Positions 1 to 8,966 of a DNA stretch of 64,000 bases are shown piece after piece. Made by a program: the position numbers and the translations under genes. Position 1 is the stretch's first letter, and each line of letters opens with the position of its first letter. The stretch lies in contig NZ_KB889967.1 in the NCBI RefSeq assembly GCF_000372885.1, positions 2,927,430 to 2,991,429 on the forward strand. The letters are read 5' to 3'. The notes beneath the pieces are model-generated. The model was not told where the DNA came from and made no database searches. It was given only the letters and a program-made list of their open reading frames with translations. The DNA comes from Methyloversatilis thermotolerans (GTDB lineage Bacteria; Pseudomonadota; Gammaproteobacteria; Burkholderiales; Rhodocyclaceae).

Positions 1-1136
1 AGCCTGGCTTCATGGGGCGCGCGCATTTTCGCGATCAGCGCAGTCATGTCGGGATCGGCCGGCAGCAGGTTGGAGAACACCGGCAGCAGGTGATAGCGGA
101 AGTCGCTCACCTTGCCGCCCTTCACGTCGAAATCCAGCACGCCGAGGAACTTGCCATTGGAGCCGGCATTGGTGACCAGGGTCTGTCCGCCCGCGTTCTT
201 CACGACGATCGGCGCCGGAACACCGTCGTGCGTATGGCCGCCGAGAATGGCGTCGATGCCGCGCACGCGCGACGCCATCTTGACGTCGACATCCATGCCA
301 TTGTGCGAAAGCACCACCACCACCTGCGCGCCCTTCGCGCGGGCGGCATCGACATGTTCCTGCATCGATTCGTCGTTGATGCCGAAGCTCCACTCCGGCG
401 TGAAATAGCGCGGATTGGCGATCGGCGTATACGGAAAGGCCTGGCCGACGATGGCCACCGGCACGCCATTGATCTGACGGATGACGAAGGGCGGGAACAC
501 CTGATCGCCGAAGTCGGTGGTTTTCACGTTCTGCGCGACGAAATCGACCTTGCCGGCGAAGTCGCCGTCGACGATCTGTTTCACGCGCTCGGCACCGTAG
601 GTGAATTCCCAATGGCCGGTCATCACGTCGACGCCGAGCAGCTTGCAGGCGTCGACCATGTCCTGGCCCTTGGTCCACAGCGACAGACCCGAACCCTGCC
701 AGGTGTCGCCGCCATCGAGCAGCAGCGCACCGGGCCGGCTGGCCTTCATGCGCTTGACCAGGGTGGCGAGATGGGCGAAGCCGCCCACCTTGCCGTAGGT
801 CCTGGCCGCCTGCGCGAAGTCGAGAAAGGTGAACGCGTGCGCCTGCGGCGTGCCGGGCGCGATGCCGAACTGCTTCAGCAGCTTGTCGCCCACCAGATGC
901 GGCGGCCGGCCCGCCATGTCGCCTATGCCCAGATTGACATCCGGTTCGCGGAAATAGATCGGCATCAGCTGCGCATGGCAGTCGGTCATGTGCAGCAGGC
1001 TCACGTTGCCGAAGCGGGGCAGTTCGTACATCGACGAAGCGGCGCCCGCCGCGCGGGCGAAGTCGCTGTGCAGCGCCATGCCACCGGCGCTGGCCATCGC
1101 GAGCAACTGCAGGAATTCGCGGCGGTGCATGCTCAT
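1..1136 (-). CDS. soxB: SoxB thiosulfohydrolase (3' end beyond window)
   Basis: Periplasmic dimanganese hydrolase of the Sox system that releases sulfate from the cysteine-bound S-sulfonate on SoxY. Only the first ~378 codons are in the window; the family is usually ~560-570 aa, so the C-terminal third is missing at the edge. The protein starts with a twin-arginine signal (HRREFLQLL) followed by the metallophosphoesterase motif LLHMTDCHAQ. Further in are SHNGMDVDVK and the metal-binding GGHTHDG. The ATG at 1136 lies 7 bases downstream of the soxX stop, so it is the last visible gene of the leftward sox operon. Identification is by family motifs and by gene order. Confidence 0.96.
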   Translation of the reverse strand, partial: MSMHRREFLQLLAMASAGGMALHSDFARAAGAASSMYELPRFGNVSLLHMTDCHAQLMPIYFREPDVNLGIGDMAGRPPHLVGDKLLKQFGIAPGTPQAHAFTFLDFAQAARTYGKVGGFAHLATLVKRMKASRPGALLLDGGDTWQGSGLSLWTKGQDMVDACKLLGVDVMTGHWEFTYGAERVKQIVDGDFAGKVDFVAQNVKTTDFGDQVFPPFVIRQINGVPVAIVGQAFPYTPIANPRYFTPEWSFGINDESMQEHVDAARAKGAQVVVVLSHNGMDVDVKMASRVRGIDAILGGHTHDGVPAPIVVKNAGGQTLVTNAGSNGKFLGVLDFDVKGGKVSDFRYHLLPVFSNLLPADPDMTALIAKMRAPHEAR

Positions 1137-1143
1137 CGGCGCA

Positions 1144-1782
1144 TCACTCCGCGTTGACCGGCGACTTCGGGTCGAGCAGCAGCGCAACCAGATGTCTGAT
1201 CTGCTTCTCGTCGAGGATGCCGTGTGCGCCGAAGCGCGGCATATTGGTGCACGCGGTGTAGGCATTCGGGTTCCAGATCTTGCCCCACACGTACTTCTGC
1301 GTCGTTTCGGTATTGCCGTGCAGCTTGCCGTACTGGTAGAGGCTGGGGCCTATCGTGCCGTACGAAATTTCCTTCTTCGTGATGCGGTGGCAGTTGTAGC
1401 AGTTGCCACCATTCGGTGCGTCGGCCTTGTCGGACCAGGTCATGCCGCGTCCGCTCTGCGCAAGTTTCTCGCCTTCCTTCCAGTCGCCGAGGTAGTTCCC
1501 GTCGGACGGCCACTTGATGTCGGCCTGTGCGGCGGCCTGTATGCGCTCGCGCAGTTCGTCGTCGATGTGCTGGCCGTGCGTGGAGCAGGCGGCCATCACC
1601 TCGTCCTGCTTCAGGCGGTCGACCGTGGCGATGCCCTGGTCACGGAAGGAGCGCGCCATCACCTCCTGCGCTTCGCGATCCCAGGCGGCCGATTGCTCCG
1701 GGCTGGACCCGGTACCGGCACAGCCGGCGACGGCGGCGATCGCGCCCGCAACCAGCACGGCATTTCGCAGATTCGTTGTCAT
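1144..1782 (-). CDS. soxX: SoxX cytochrome c subunit of L-cysteine S-thiosulfotransferase
   Basis: Small subunit of SoxAX, which loads thiosulfate onto the SoxY carrier in the periplasm. The protein is 212 aa, one of the longer SoxX types. One c-heme motif (CYNCH, residues 128-132) is visible, with a downstream methionine (TNMPRFG) as the likely sixth ligand. The N-terminus ends in VAGC at residues 18-21, which fits a lipobox, so the subunit may be membrane-anchored rather than freely soluble. It sits between soxA (9 bases upstream) and soxB (7 bases downstream), the classical order. Confidence 0.95.
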   Translation of the reverse strand: MTTNLRNAVLVAGAIAAVAGCAGTGSSPEQSAAWDREAQEVMARSFRDQGIATVDRLKQDEVMAACSTHGQHIDDELRERIQAAAQADIKWPSDGNYLGDWKEGEKLAQSGRGMTWSDKADAPNGGNCYNCHRITKKEISYGTIGPSLYQYGKLHGNTETTQKYVWGKIWNPNAYTACTNMPRFGAHGILDEKQIRHLVALLLDPKSPVNAE

Positions 1783-1792
1783 CGTTCTCTCC

Positions 1793-2608
1793 TCAGCGCT
1801 TGATGGCCGGTGCGGTGCTCTCGCCCGCCCCGTTGGCGGTCACCCCCAGATAGGTGGACAGGGCGACGGTCACTTCCGAGCCGTACAAGGGATAGGGGAA
1901 ACGCTGCTGGCGGAAGCAGTCGTTGAGGCGACGCTGCATGCTCCACAGCTCGCCGGAGGACACGCGATAGGCCGGCCAGGCGCCGAAGCCACGCGCCGCA
2001 TCAGCTGACTTGGTCAGATTGGGCAGGTCCTGCAGGCGGATGCGCTTGCCATCCTCGCCGTGACAGGTGACGCAACCGAAATCGTGCGGGCCGCTGCGGT
2101 AATTGAACACGCGCTTGCCGATTTCATACATGCGCCGCTCTTCCGGATGCTGCATCGGCACGTTGAACTTCATGCCGCGTGACTCGGCGGAAATCCAGGC
2201 CACCAGCGCCTCGATGTTCTTCTGCTCGCCCTTGCCGAACGGCGTCTTCGCGACTTCGTCCGCAGGGATGCCCTGCAGGGTTTCCATGCAGGTGAGCAGG
2301 CGCGATTCGAGATCCTGCACGCGTCCGGTATCTGCGAAATAGCGCGGCAAGCCGACGAAGGCGCCCTTCACCACACCCGGCCCCTGGCCCAGGTCACACT
2401 TCTCGAGCGTGCCGTTCTTCGGTCCGCGTGCGGTGCGCCACAGCTCTTCACCCTGCATCTCCCACAGCTCGGCGGGGTTGCCGTCGGCCAGCGCTTCGCG
2501 ATACCTGGCAATGCCCTCTGCGGTCTCATCGGCCCCTGCGGGCGTCGCCGGCAGCATCAGCGCAAGCGCTGACGTTGCCAGGCATACGGCATATCGACTG
2601 CCTTTCAT
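1793..2608 (-). CDS. soxA: SoxA cytochrome c subunit of L-cysteine S-thiosulfotransferase
   Basis: Catalytic subunit of SoxAX. The 271-aa precursor has a signal peptide to about residue 26. A single heme motif CVTCH is at residues 179-183, and the cysteine at 231 (NDCFRQQRFP) matches the cysteine persulfide heme ligand of the active site. Cys71 and Cys107 lie in the N-terminal domain, where diheme SoxA proteins carry a second heme; here there is no CxxCH, so this is a monoheme SoxA. It is co-transcribed with soxZ upstream and soxX downstream. Confidence 0.95.
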   Translation of the reverse strand: MKGSRYAVCLATSALALMLPATPAGADETAEGIARYREALADGNPAELWEMQGEELWRTARGPKNGTLEKCDLGQGPGVVKGAFVGLPRYFADTGRVQDLESRLLTCMETLQGIPADEVAKTPFGKGEQKNIEALVAWISAESRGMKFNVPMQHPEERRMYEIGKRVFNYRSGPHDFGCVTCHGEDGKRIRLQDLPNLTKSADAARGFGAWPAYRVSSGELWSMQRRLNDCFRQQRFPYPLYGSEVTVALSTYLGVTANGAGESTAPAIKR

Positions 2609-2713
2609 GTCTCTTCCTCCAGTCCTGTGATGACTCGACCGTGCCGGGCCGGATCCCGATCGGATCGCCCGCCTTCACCGGTGCCTGCGTGGTCCGTCTG
2701 CGCGGACCTGGAC

Positions 2714-3028
2714 TCAGGACACCACGACTTCGTCGGTGCGCTTCTCGCCCTTGTTGTCCACCCAGCTCACGCTCACCTTGTCACCCTTGGCGCCCCCCTT
2801 GAACTTGAACTGCAGATAGGGGTTCTTCGCCACGGCCGGTCCGAACTGGCCGGCAAGGACCACGCGACCATTGTGGGTCGCCGTGATTTCGGTGATGTGG
2901 TGTGCCGGGATCAGGTTGCCGGACGCGTCCTTGCGCTGACCGGTTTCCATGTCGTGGCTCATCAGTATCTTCACTTCGGTTTCGGTGCCATTGCTGGCTG
3001 CGCGGATGCGCATCGGGCCTGCTGCCAT
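2714..3028 (-). CDS. soxZ: SoxZ, sulfur carrier complex subunit
   Basis: Partner of SoxY in the SoxYZ carrier on which sulfur intermediates ride through the Sox cycle. The 104-aa protein has no signal peptide, as is normal for SoxZ, which is exported together with SoxY. The sequence has the typical immunoglobulin-like stretches (KILMSHDMETGQR near the start and VSWVDNKGEKRTDEVVVS at the end). It lies 36 bases downstream of soxY. A gap of about 105 bases separates it from soxA. Confidence 0.95.
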   Translation of the reverse strand: MAAGPMRIRAASNGTETEVKILMSHDMETGQRKDASGNLIPAHHITEITATHNGRVVLAGQFGPAVAKNPYLQFKFKGGAKGDKVSVSWVDNKGEKRTDEVVVS

Positions 3029-3064
3029 GTCCTGCTCCTTTTCTTCGTTCGCTCGTGGGTACGC

Positions 3065-3532
3065 TCAGCCGCCGCAGCCGCCCAGCGTCACCTTGATTTC
3101 CTTGACCGTCATGTAGTAGCTGCCGCCAGCCTTGACCAGCGCATAGACGTTCGAGGTCTGGCCCATCTTGATGCGCGTGCTCACGTCGGCCGCCGTGCCT
3201 TCCGGCAACGTGAAGCTGGCGGCCAGCATGTTCGGGTTCTTCTCGACCAGGATGGCGACGAACTCGGTGCCCGGCAGCGCACTTTTCACGCCCACCGGCA
3301 CCACGGCGCCGTTCTCGGCGATATCCGGACCGCTGAGCTGCACGTCCTTGGAATCGGCCGGCTTGCCCGCTCCCAGTGCCTTGAGCACATCCTCCATCGA
3401 CTTCGCTTCGAACGCCGCCTTGTCCCAGGCTGCGTGCGCAAGTTCGGGCGTGATCAGTCCGGCGGCCACCAGCACACCGAACAGGCCCATGGCGCCCGTG
3501 CTCTTCAGGGCCTCTCTTCGCTGCATGTTCAT
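3065..3532 (-). CDS. soxY: SoxY, sulfur carrier protein
   Basis: Periplasmic carrier whose C-terminal swinging arm binds the sulfur substrate. The 155-aa product ends in GGCGG, and this terminal motif with its cysteine is the diagnostic attachment site. The N-terminus MQRREALKSTG is a twin-arginine signal that probably co-exports SoxZ. An open frame continues upstream through soxD, but the ATG at 3532, 14 bases after the soxD stop, gives the usual SoxY length. It is preceded by an A/G-rich ribosome site. Confidence 0.95.
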   Translation of the reverse strand: MNMQRREALKSTGAMGLFGVLVAAGLITPELAHAAWDKAAFEAKSMEDVLKALGAGKPADSKDVQLSGPDIAENGAVVPVGVKSALPGTEFVAILVEKNPNMLAASFTLPEGTAADVSTRIKMGQTSNVYALVKAGGSYYMTVKEIKVTLGGCGG

Positions 3533-3546
3533 CTGCTTCTTCCTCC

Positions 3547-4569
3547 TCAGTTTTCGGGCGAACCCGACAAGATCCATTTCACCAGCGCGCCCAGGTCGGC
3601 GTCGCTGACCTGGCTCTGCGCAGGCATGGCCACATCGCCCCAGTTGCCGCTGCTCCCTTTGCGGATGCGCGCGGAGAGGCTGGATTCTGCACCTTTGTCG
3701 TCCTTGTAGCGCTTTGCGACCTCGCGAAAGCCCGGCCCCAGAACCTTGCTGTCGATGCCGTGACAGCCGCTGCAGCCGTTCTTCTTCATCAGTTCCAGAG
3801 CCGGATGCGGCTTGATCGCGGCGGCAGCGGTCGCGTTGCCGGTATGCTGGCCGCGCACCGGTCCCACCGTGCGATTCTGTGCCGACAGATCGCCATGGGC
3901 GTCGCGCGCGTAGTCCGGCAGACTGGACCCGATCGTGATGTCCGTCCGGCAGTCCTTCATGCAGGCCACGTTCTTCACGTCCGGCTTGCCTTTCACGTCC
4001 CACAGGCCGTGCCGGGTGGTCATGCCGTTGCGGTTGGGCATGCGCTTCTGCACATCGGCGATGTTCCTGTCCGACAGCACGAAGTCGGCCGGCACGATCT
4101 CGCCCAGATTCAGGATGTAGGCGAGCACCGCATAAGTATCGTCCACGCTCAGCGACTTGGGCGCGTTCCACGGCATCGCGCGATGGATGTAGTCCCACAG
4201 CGTGGAAACCGTCGCCACCTTCATGAGCGTCGTGCGTTGCGGCGCATCACCGCGGATGTATGCACCGACCCGGCCGGTCTCGATGTCCTCCTTCGTCGTG
4301 CCGCCGACGATGGGCGTGAACACCTCGTTGCTTTCGCCGAATGTGCCGTGGCAGGAGGCGCATTTCGCTTCCCACACCTCCATGCCGTGATCCACCGACC
4401 CGGATCCGGCGGGCAGGCCCTTGAAATCCGGGCGCACATCGATGTCCCAAGCCTTCACCTCGGCCGGCGTCGCGGCCCGGCCTATGCCCTCGTAGCGACC
4501 CGCTGCGTGACTTCCGGTCGCGCCGAACATGAGCGCTGCCACCAGCGCGAGTTCAGTAAGCCTGGACAT
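3547..4569 (-). CDS. soxD: SoxD, diheme cytochrome c subunit of sulfane dehydrogenase
   Basis: Electron-accepting subunit of Sox(CD)2, which oxidises the sulfane sulfur bound to SoxY. It has a signal peptide ending near residue 23 (SHA/AGR) and two c-type heme motifs, CASCH at residues 70-74 and CSGCH at 266-270, in a 340-aa protein. The start overlaps the end of soxC by 17 bases, which suggests translational coupling. Confidence 0.94.
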   Translation of the reverse strand: MSRLTELALVAALMFGATGSHAAGRYEGIGRAATPAEVKAWDIDVRPDFKGLPAGSGSVDHGMEVWEAKCASCHGTFGESNEVFTPIVGGTTKEDIETGRVGAYIRGDAPQRTTLMKVATVSTLWDYIHRAMPWNAPKSLSVDDTYAVLAYILNLGEIVPADFVLSDRNIADVQKRMPNRNGMTTRHGLWDVKGKPDVKNVACMKDCRTDITIGSSLPDYARDAHGDLSAQNRTVGPVRGQHTGNATAAAAIKPHPALELMKKNGCSGCHGIDSKVLGPGFREVAKRYKDDKGAESSLSARIRKGSSGNWGDVAMPAQSQVSDADLGALVKWILSGSPEN

Positions 4570-5884
4570 TGCTCACGTCTCCGCTTTCCGCCAGCTTCCA
4601 GGACTGGATGGCGTTGTTGTGATAGATCGAACGCGTGCCGCGCACTTCGCGCAACTGGCGGTAGGTGGGCTGCACGTAGCCGGTGTCGTCCATCGCGCGC
4701 GATTGCAGGATGGCCGGACTGCCATCCCACACCCAGTCGATGTTGAAGCGGGTGAGCGCCTTGGACAGCACCGGCGTCTCCAGCCGTGCAGTGCGCCAGT
4801 TGCGCCCGCCGTCGGTGGAGACGTCCACCCGCCGGATCTTCCCGCGGCCGGACCATGCGAGCCCGGAAATGTTGTGGAAGCCGCGATCGAGCAAGGTCTG
4901 CCCGCCGGATGGCGTGGTGATGACCGACTTGCACTCCTGGATGGACGTGTACTGACGGTGGGTGCCGTCCGGCAGCAGATCGATGTAATGCACCGCCTCA
5001 TCCTTGGTCGCCCAGGGCTGGTCGCCCACCTCGATGCGACGCAACCACTTCACCCAGGACACGCCCTGTATGCCGGGCACCACGAGGCGAAGCGGATAGC
5101 CGTTCTCCGGGCGCAGCATTTCGCCGTTCTGACCCCACGCGACGATCACGTCGTCGAGCGCTCGATCGAGCGGAATGGTGCGCGTCATGCTGGAACCGTC
5201 CGCACCTTCGGCCAGCACGAACTTCGCACGCTTCATGTCGATGCCGCAGTCGTCCAGCAGCACCGACAGAGGCACGCCGGTGAATTCGGAACAGGACAGC
5301 ATGCCGTGCGTGTACTGCACGGTGGGCACGGCCACATTGCCCCATTCCATGCCGGTATTGGCACCGCATTCGATGAAATGGATGCGCGACACCGACGGCA
5401 GGCGCATCAGGTCGTCCATGGTGTAGACGCGAGCCTCCTTCACCAGGCCGTTGATCATGAGCCGGTGGCGCGCCGGATCGATGTCGTGCCAGCCCTGGTG
5501 ATGCCGCTCGAAATGCAGGCCTGACGGCGTGATGATGCCGAACAAGCCCTGGAGCGGCGCGAACGACACAGAGGCCGCGGCCACCCGCGTGAGGCCGGGA
5601 CTTTCGCGCCGCTTCAGCCCGGCTTCATACTGCGACGGAAGGCCGTAAGGGCGCTCCGCCACCGGTCGCCCGAGCGAAGTGCTGTGCTCCGGCAGGTTCA
5701 GGATGGCCGGATCGCCGTCGGCGGCATGCGCCGCCGACACGCCGAGTGCGGTGACGCTGGCCGCAGCGAAGGCCTGGCGCAGGAAATCGCGCCTGCCGGC
5801 CGCCACGTCGCCGACCTGTTCGGGTGTGAGGAAGCCCTCGGGCGCACGGCGTATGCGCCCGGGACGTACCGGTAGCTGGGACAT
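4553..5884 (-). CDS. soxC: SoxC, molybdenum-cofactor subunit of sulfane dehydrogenase
   Basis: Molybdopterin-binding catalytic subunit of the Sox sulfane dehydrogenase, related to sulfite oxidase. The N-terminal 52 residues carry a twin-arginine signal (RRDFLRQ at 31-37) for folded export. The conserved cysteine ligand of Mo is in HFIECGANTGMEW at residue 173. The C-terminal half shows the dimerisation domain. It is the first structural gene of the operon, 13 bases downstream of the regulator gene, and overlaps soxD. Confidence 0.94.
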   Translation of the reverse strand: MSQLPVRPGRIRRAPEGFLTPEQVGDVAAGRRDFLRQAFAAASVTALGVSAAHAADGDPAILNLPEHSTSLGRPVAERPYGLPSQYEAGLKRRESPGLTRVAAASVSFAPLQGLFGIITPSGLHFERHHQGWHDIDPARHRLMINGLVKEARVYTMDDLMRLPSVSRIHFIECGANTGMEWGNVAVPTVQYTHGMLSCSEFTGVPLSVLLDDCGIDMKRAKFVLAEGADGSSMTRTIPLDRALDDVIVAWGQNGEMLRPENGYPLRLVVPGIQGVSWVKWLRRIEVGDQPWATKDEAVHYIDLLPDGTHRQYTSIQECKSVITTPSGGQTLLDRGFHNISGLAWSGRGKIRRVDVSTDGGRNWRTARLETPVLSKALTRFNIDWVWDGSPAILQSRAMDDTGYVQPTYRQLREVRGTRSIYHNNAIQSWKLAESGDVSNVQAY

Positions 5885-5897
5885 GTGTTCTCCGTAT

Positions 5898-6275
5898 TTA
5901 CTCGGACGCGATCTCGAGCGCGCGCCCCACCTTCTTCAGCGAAGCCTTGCTGGGTTTGCTGGGCAGATTGAGTGCGCTGCCCGACGCAATCTGGATGCAG
6001 ACGGTGCGGCAGATCGACGGGAAATTCGGATCGATCAGCTTGTAGAACACCATGCTGCCGTCCTTGCGCCGGCCGACGATGCCGGCGCGGTACAGCATGT
6101 TGAGATGGCGTGAGGTATTGGTCTGGCTGAGGCCCGACTGGGCAACGACGTCGGCGACGGAACGCTCGCCCCCGCACAGGCAGTGCAGGATTTTCAGTCG
6201 CGCGGGTTCAGCCAGAAGGCCGAAATAATCGGCAACGGACTCGAAAACAGTGTCCAGCTCCGGATCGTGCTCCAT
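5898..6275 (-). CDS. soxR: ArsR-family repressor of the sox locus (SoxR-like)
   Basis: Winged-helix ArsR/SmtB regulator of 125 aa. I place the start at 6275 because GGAGGAG stands 5 bases upstream of that ATG; a longer frame to 6326 has no such site. The helix-turn-helix is in SVADVVAQSGLSQTNTSRHL. Cysteines at 32/34 (HCLCGG) and 89/93 (ICRTVC) fall in helix 2 and near helix 5, as in persulfide-sensing members such as SqrR and BigR, so reversible thiol chemistry is a plausible signal. The gene heads the sox operon and is divergent from the sulfide dehydrogenase genes. Confidence 0.88.
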   Translation of the reverse strand: MEHDPELDTVFESVADYFGLLAEPARLKILHCLCGGERSVADVVAQSGLSQTNTSRHLNMLYRAGIVGRRKDGSMVFYKLIDPNFPSICRTVCIQIASGSALNLPSKPSKASLKKVGRALEIASE

Positions 6276-6306
6276 CGCTGCTCCTCCAACTCGTTGTTTG
6301 GACTGC

Positions 6307-6330
6307 GGATATGTCTTTTTGTGCATATCC
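6307..6330. promoter_or_regulatory. Inverted repeat, candidate SoxR operator 1
   Basis: GGATATG at 6307-6313 and CATATCC at 6324-6330 form a 7-bp inverted repeat with a 10-base spacer. It stands just upstream of soxR in an unusually AT-rich intergenic stretch. Geometry and position fit an ArsR-family operator; binding is inferred. Confidence 0.5.
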
Positions 6331-6342
6331 TTTCAATTCAGC

Positions 6343-6362
6343 ATATGCGCATTTGCGCATAT
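6343..6362. promoter_or_regulatory. Perfect inverted repeat, candidate SoxR operator 2
   Basis: ATATGCGCA at 6343-6351 and TGCGCATAT at 6354-6362 form a perfect 9-bp inverted repeat around a 2-base centre. It lies mid-way in the soxR / cytochrome c divergent region, where a single repressor could control both directions. Confidence 0.6.
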
Positions 6363-6499
6363 CTGCAAGAAAAGATTTCCATTTTTTTGACTTGAGGGAG
6401 CGGTTTTTTTTGTCTAGCGTGTCGGTAACCCGCGCCACGTCATGACAACGGAACGGACGCGGCCCGCCCCGAGAGGGCTCATAACGAGGAGGAAGCACC

Positions 6500-6814
6500 G
6501 TGACGAGAACCCTGCCGGTCGCCGCGCTGGCGCTGTCGCTCTGTACCCCAGGCAGCCACGCCGCCGACCCGAATATTGGCCGCAATCTGGCCGCGACCTG
6601 CGCCAACTGCCATGGCACGGACGGTCGCAGCGCAGGCGGCATGGAAGCGCTTGCCGGCATGCCCAGGAGCAAGCTTCTGGCGTCGCTGAAGGCATTCCGC
6701 GCAGGCGAAAAGCCGGCGACCATCATGCATCAGATTTCCAGGGGCTATACCGAGGATCAGCTCGAGCTCATTGCGGACTACTTCGCTTCCGTTACGGCAG
6801 GAGGTGCCCGATGA
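6500..6814 (+). CDS. Monoheme cytochrome c (FccA/SoxE-like), partner of sulfide dehydrogenase
   Basis: Periplasmic cytochrome of 104 aa with a signal peptide (cut near SHA/ADP, residue 21) and one heme motif CANCH at residues 34-38. The start is GTG at 6500, preceded by GAGGAGGA at 6486-6493. The stop overlaps the next gene in an ATGA arrangement, so the two are translationally coupled. This pairing identifies it as the electron-accepting subunit of flavocytochrome c sulfide dehydrogenase (FccA) or the SoxE equivalent; the sequence alone does not separate these names. Confidence 0.88.
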   Translation: MTRTLPVAALALSLCTPGSHAADPNIGRNLAATCANCHGTDGRSAGGMEALAGMPRSKLLASLKAFRAGEKPATIMHQISRGYTEDQLELIADYFASVTAGGAR

Positions 6815-8088
6815 GCATGCATCGTCGGAATTTCCTTCAGGGCGTCGCCGGTGCGTCGGCCCTGGCCGCACTGTACGGCTGCGCCGGCGCGGGCAAGGGC
6901 TCGGGCAAGGGGCATGTGGTAGTGGTCGGGGGGGGCTATGGCGGCGCAACCGCGGCCAAGTACATATCGATGTGGAGCAATGGCAGCATACGGGTGACAC
7001 TGGTGGAGCGCGACGCGGCCTTCGTGTCCTGCCCGATATCCAACCTGGTGATCGCTGGCGAGAGGCAGATGTCCGACATCACGGTCGGCTACGAAGGTCT
7101 GGCCAAGTACGGCATCAAGGTGGTGCAGGACGAGGTGACGGCCGTGGATCCGGAACGGCGTGTCGTCAGGCTGGCGCGCGGCGGCAACCTGAGCTATGAC
7201 AAGCTGGTGCTGTCGCCGGGCGTGGACTTCACCTACGACGCGCTGCCCGGGATGCAATCCGCCGCCGCGCAGCAGGCCATCCTGCACGCCTGGAAGGCCG
7301 GCGCGCAGACGGTGGCTCTGCGCCGGCAGCTCGAGGCCATGCCGGATGGTGGTGTGTTCGCCATCGCCATTCCCAGGGCGCCCTACCGCTGCCCGCCCGG
7401 ACCGTACGAACGCGCCAGCGTGGTGGCGCATTACTTCAAGACCCGCAAACCGAAATCCAAAGTGCTGGTGCTGGACGCGAACGAGGAAATCGTGTCCAAG
7501 AAGGGCCTGTTCCTGAAGGCGTGGGCGGACCACTACAAGGACATCATCGAGTACCGTCCGCAGAGCGAATTGCGCGACGTGGACGTCGCAGGCAGAACGG
7601 CGATCCTCGAGTTCGAACAGGTGAAAGCGGACGTGCTGAATGTGATCCCGCCGCAGCGCGCGGGACACATCGCTGCGCAGGCCGGGCTCAAGCTCATCAA
7701 CAACCGCTGGGTGGACATCGACTGGCTCACCATGCAGTCGACCTCGACGCCGCATGTACATGTGCTCGGAGACGCCATCTTCCCGGCGCCCACCATGCCC
7801 AAGTCCGGCCATATGGCGAACCAGCACGCCAAGCTCGCGGCAGCCGCCCTCATCAACATGATGTCCGGCATGCCGCCATCGGATTCGCCGCTGGTCATGA
7901 ATACCTGCTACAGCTTCGTGGATGCGTCCAGCGCGATCCACGTGTCGTCGGTGCATGCCTACGACGCGGCGACGAAGCAGGTCCAGCCGGTGAAGGGCGC
8001 AGGCGGCCTGTCGCCGGCACCCAGCGAAATGGAAGGCAAGTTCGCGCTGGCATGGGCGCGCAACATCTGGGCGGACATGCTCACCTGA
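6811..8088 (+). CDS. fccB: Flavocytochrome c sulfide dehydrogenase, FAD subunit (FccB/SoxF)
   Basis: FAD-dependent oxidoreductase of 425 aa that oxidises sulfide and passes electrons to the upstream cytochrome. The N-terminus has a twin-arginine signal (HRRNFLQGV) and a cysteine context LYGC that could be a lipobox. The dinucleotide-binding motif [10 protein letters not shown] follows directly. Conserved cysteines in FVSCPISN and NTCYSF fit the redox disulfide of this family. AGGAGG at 6799-6804 precedes the ATG. Confidence 0.92.
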   Translation: MSMHRRNFLQGVAGASALAALYGCAGAGKGSGKGHVVVVGGGYGGATAAKYISMWSNGSIRVTLVERDAAFVSCPISNLVIAGERQMSDITVGYEGLAKYGIKVVQDEVTAVDPERRVVRLARGGNLSYDKLVLSPGVDFTYDALPGMQSAAAQQAILHAWKAGAQTVALRRQLEAMPDGGVFAIAIPRAPYRCPPGPYERASVVAHYFKTRKPKSKVLVLDANEEIVSKKGLFLKAWADHYKDIIEYRPQSELRDVDVAGRTAILEFEQVKADVLNVIPPQRAGHIAAQAGLKLINNRWVDIDWLTMQSTSTPHVHVLGDAIFPAPTMPKSGHMANQHAKLAAAALINMMSGMPPSDSPLVMNTCYSFVDASSAIHVSSVHAYDAATKQVQPVKGAGGLSPAPSEMEGKFALAWARNIWADMLT

Positions 8089-8094
8089 CAGCCA

Positions 8095-8129
8095 GGCAGG
8101 CGGCCAGGCAGCGCCCTCCGCCGCCTGCC
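8095..8129 (+). terminator. Hairpin after the sulfide dehydrogenase operon
   Basis: GGCAGGCGGC (8095-8104) pairs perfectly with GCCGCCTGCC (8120-8129) around a 15-base loop, seven bases after the fccB stop. There is no T-run, so this is a weak or factor-assisted terminator at most. Confidence 0.4.
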
Positions 8130-8279
8130 CTGCGGGGTGCCCGGGAACACCGCCGGCCCATGTCCGCACAAGCCAGCGCAGCCGGGCTTTCCGCCCGCCG
8201 CATGGCGGATGCCTGCCACCCGGTACGACCGAGCTACAATCGCGCGCTTACCCACGCCCCTCCGTCAGGAAGCACGCAG

Positions 8280-8846
8280 ATGAGCATCAAATCCGACCGC
8301 TGGATACGCCGCATGGCCCAGGAGCACCACATGATCGACCCGTTCGAGCCAGGTCAGGTGCGCCATGTCGACGGACGGCGCATCGTGTCCTACGGCACAT
8401 CCAGCTACGGCTACGACGTGCGCTGTGCCTCGGAATTCAAGGTGTTCACCAACATCAATTCCACCATCGTCGATCCGAAGACCTTCGATCCGGATTCCTT
8501 CGTGGAGATGGATGCCGAGTCCTGCATCATTCCGCCCAATTCGTTCGCGCTGGCGCGCACGGTCGAGTACTTCCGCATCCCGCGCAACGTGCTGGTGGTG
8601 TGCCTGGGCAAGAGCACCTACGCGCGCTGCGGCATCATCGTGAACGTGACACCGCTCGAGCCGGAATGGGAGGGCCATGTGACGCTGGAGTTTTCCAACA
8701 CGACGCCGCTGCCGGCGCGCATCTACGCCAACGAAGGCGTCGCGCAGATGCTGTTCTTCGAATCCGACGAGCCCTGCGAAACCTCGTACAAGGACCGCGG
8801 CGGCAAATACCAGGGCCAGACCGGCGTCACCCTGCCCAAGATCTGA
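8280..8846 (+). CDS. dcd: dCTP deaminase
   Basis: Converts dCTP to dUTP for thymidylate synthesis. The 188-aa length is typical of the homotrimeric Dcd family. Visible signatures are [13 protein letters not shown] near residue 40, the nucleotide-binding [10 protein letters not shown], and the catalytic-loop segment [15 protein letters not shown] containing the essential glutamate. A TACAAT hexamer about 45 bases upstream could be its -10 element. It is monocistronic between the sulfide locus and the PEP-CTERM genes. Confidence 0.96.
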   Translation: MSIKSDRWIRRMAQEHHMIDPFEPGQVRHVDGRRIVSYGTSSYGYDVRCASEFKVFTNINSTIVDPKTFDPDSFVEMDAESCIIPPNSFALARTVEYFRIPRNVLVVCLGKSTYARCGIIVNVTPLEPEWEGHVTLEFSNTTPLPARIYANEGVAQMLFFESDEPCETSYKDRGGKYQGQTGVTLPKI

Positions 8847-8966
8847 CACCTCTGTTAAGGATTGTCTCCATCCGTTCCCGGCGGCTGAAGTCGTGATTTT
8901 ATGAACGGAAGCGAGCGTGGCCGACTGCCACACTCCGTCCGACTTCAATTGCAACGGAGCACAACA

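Noticed and set aside
8847-8966. Sigma-54 promoter before the PEP-CTERM gene
   Set aside because: A TGGCC...TGCC pair exists but the GG-to-GC spacing is too short for a -24/-12 element.
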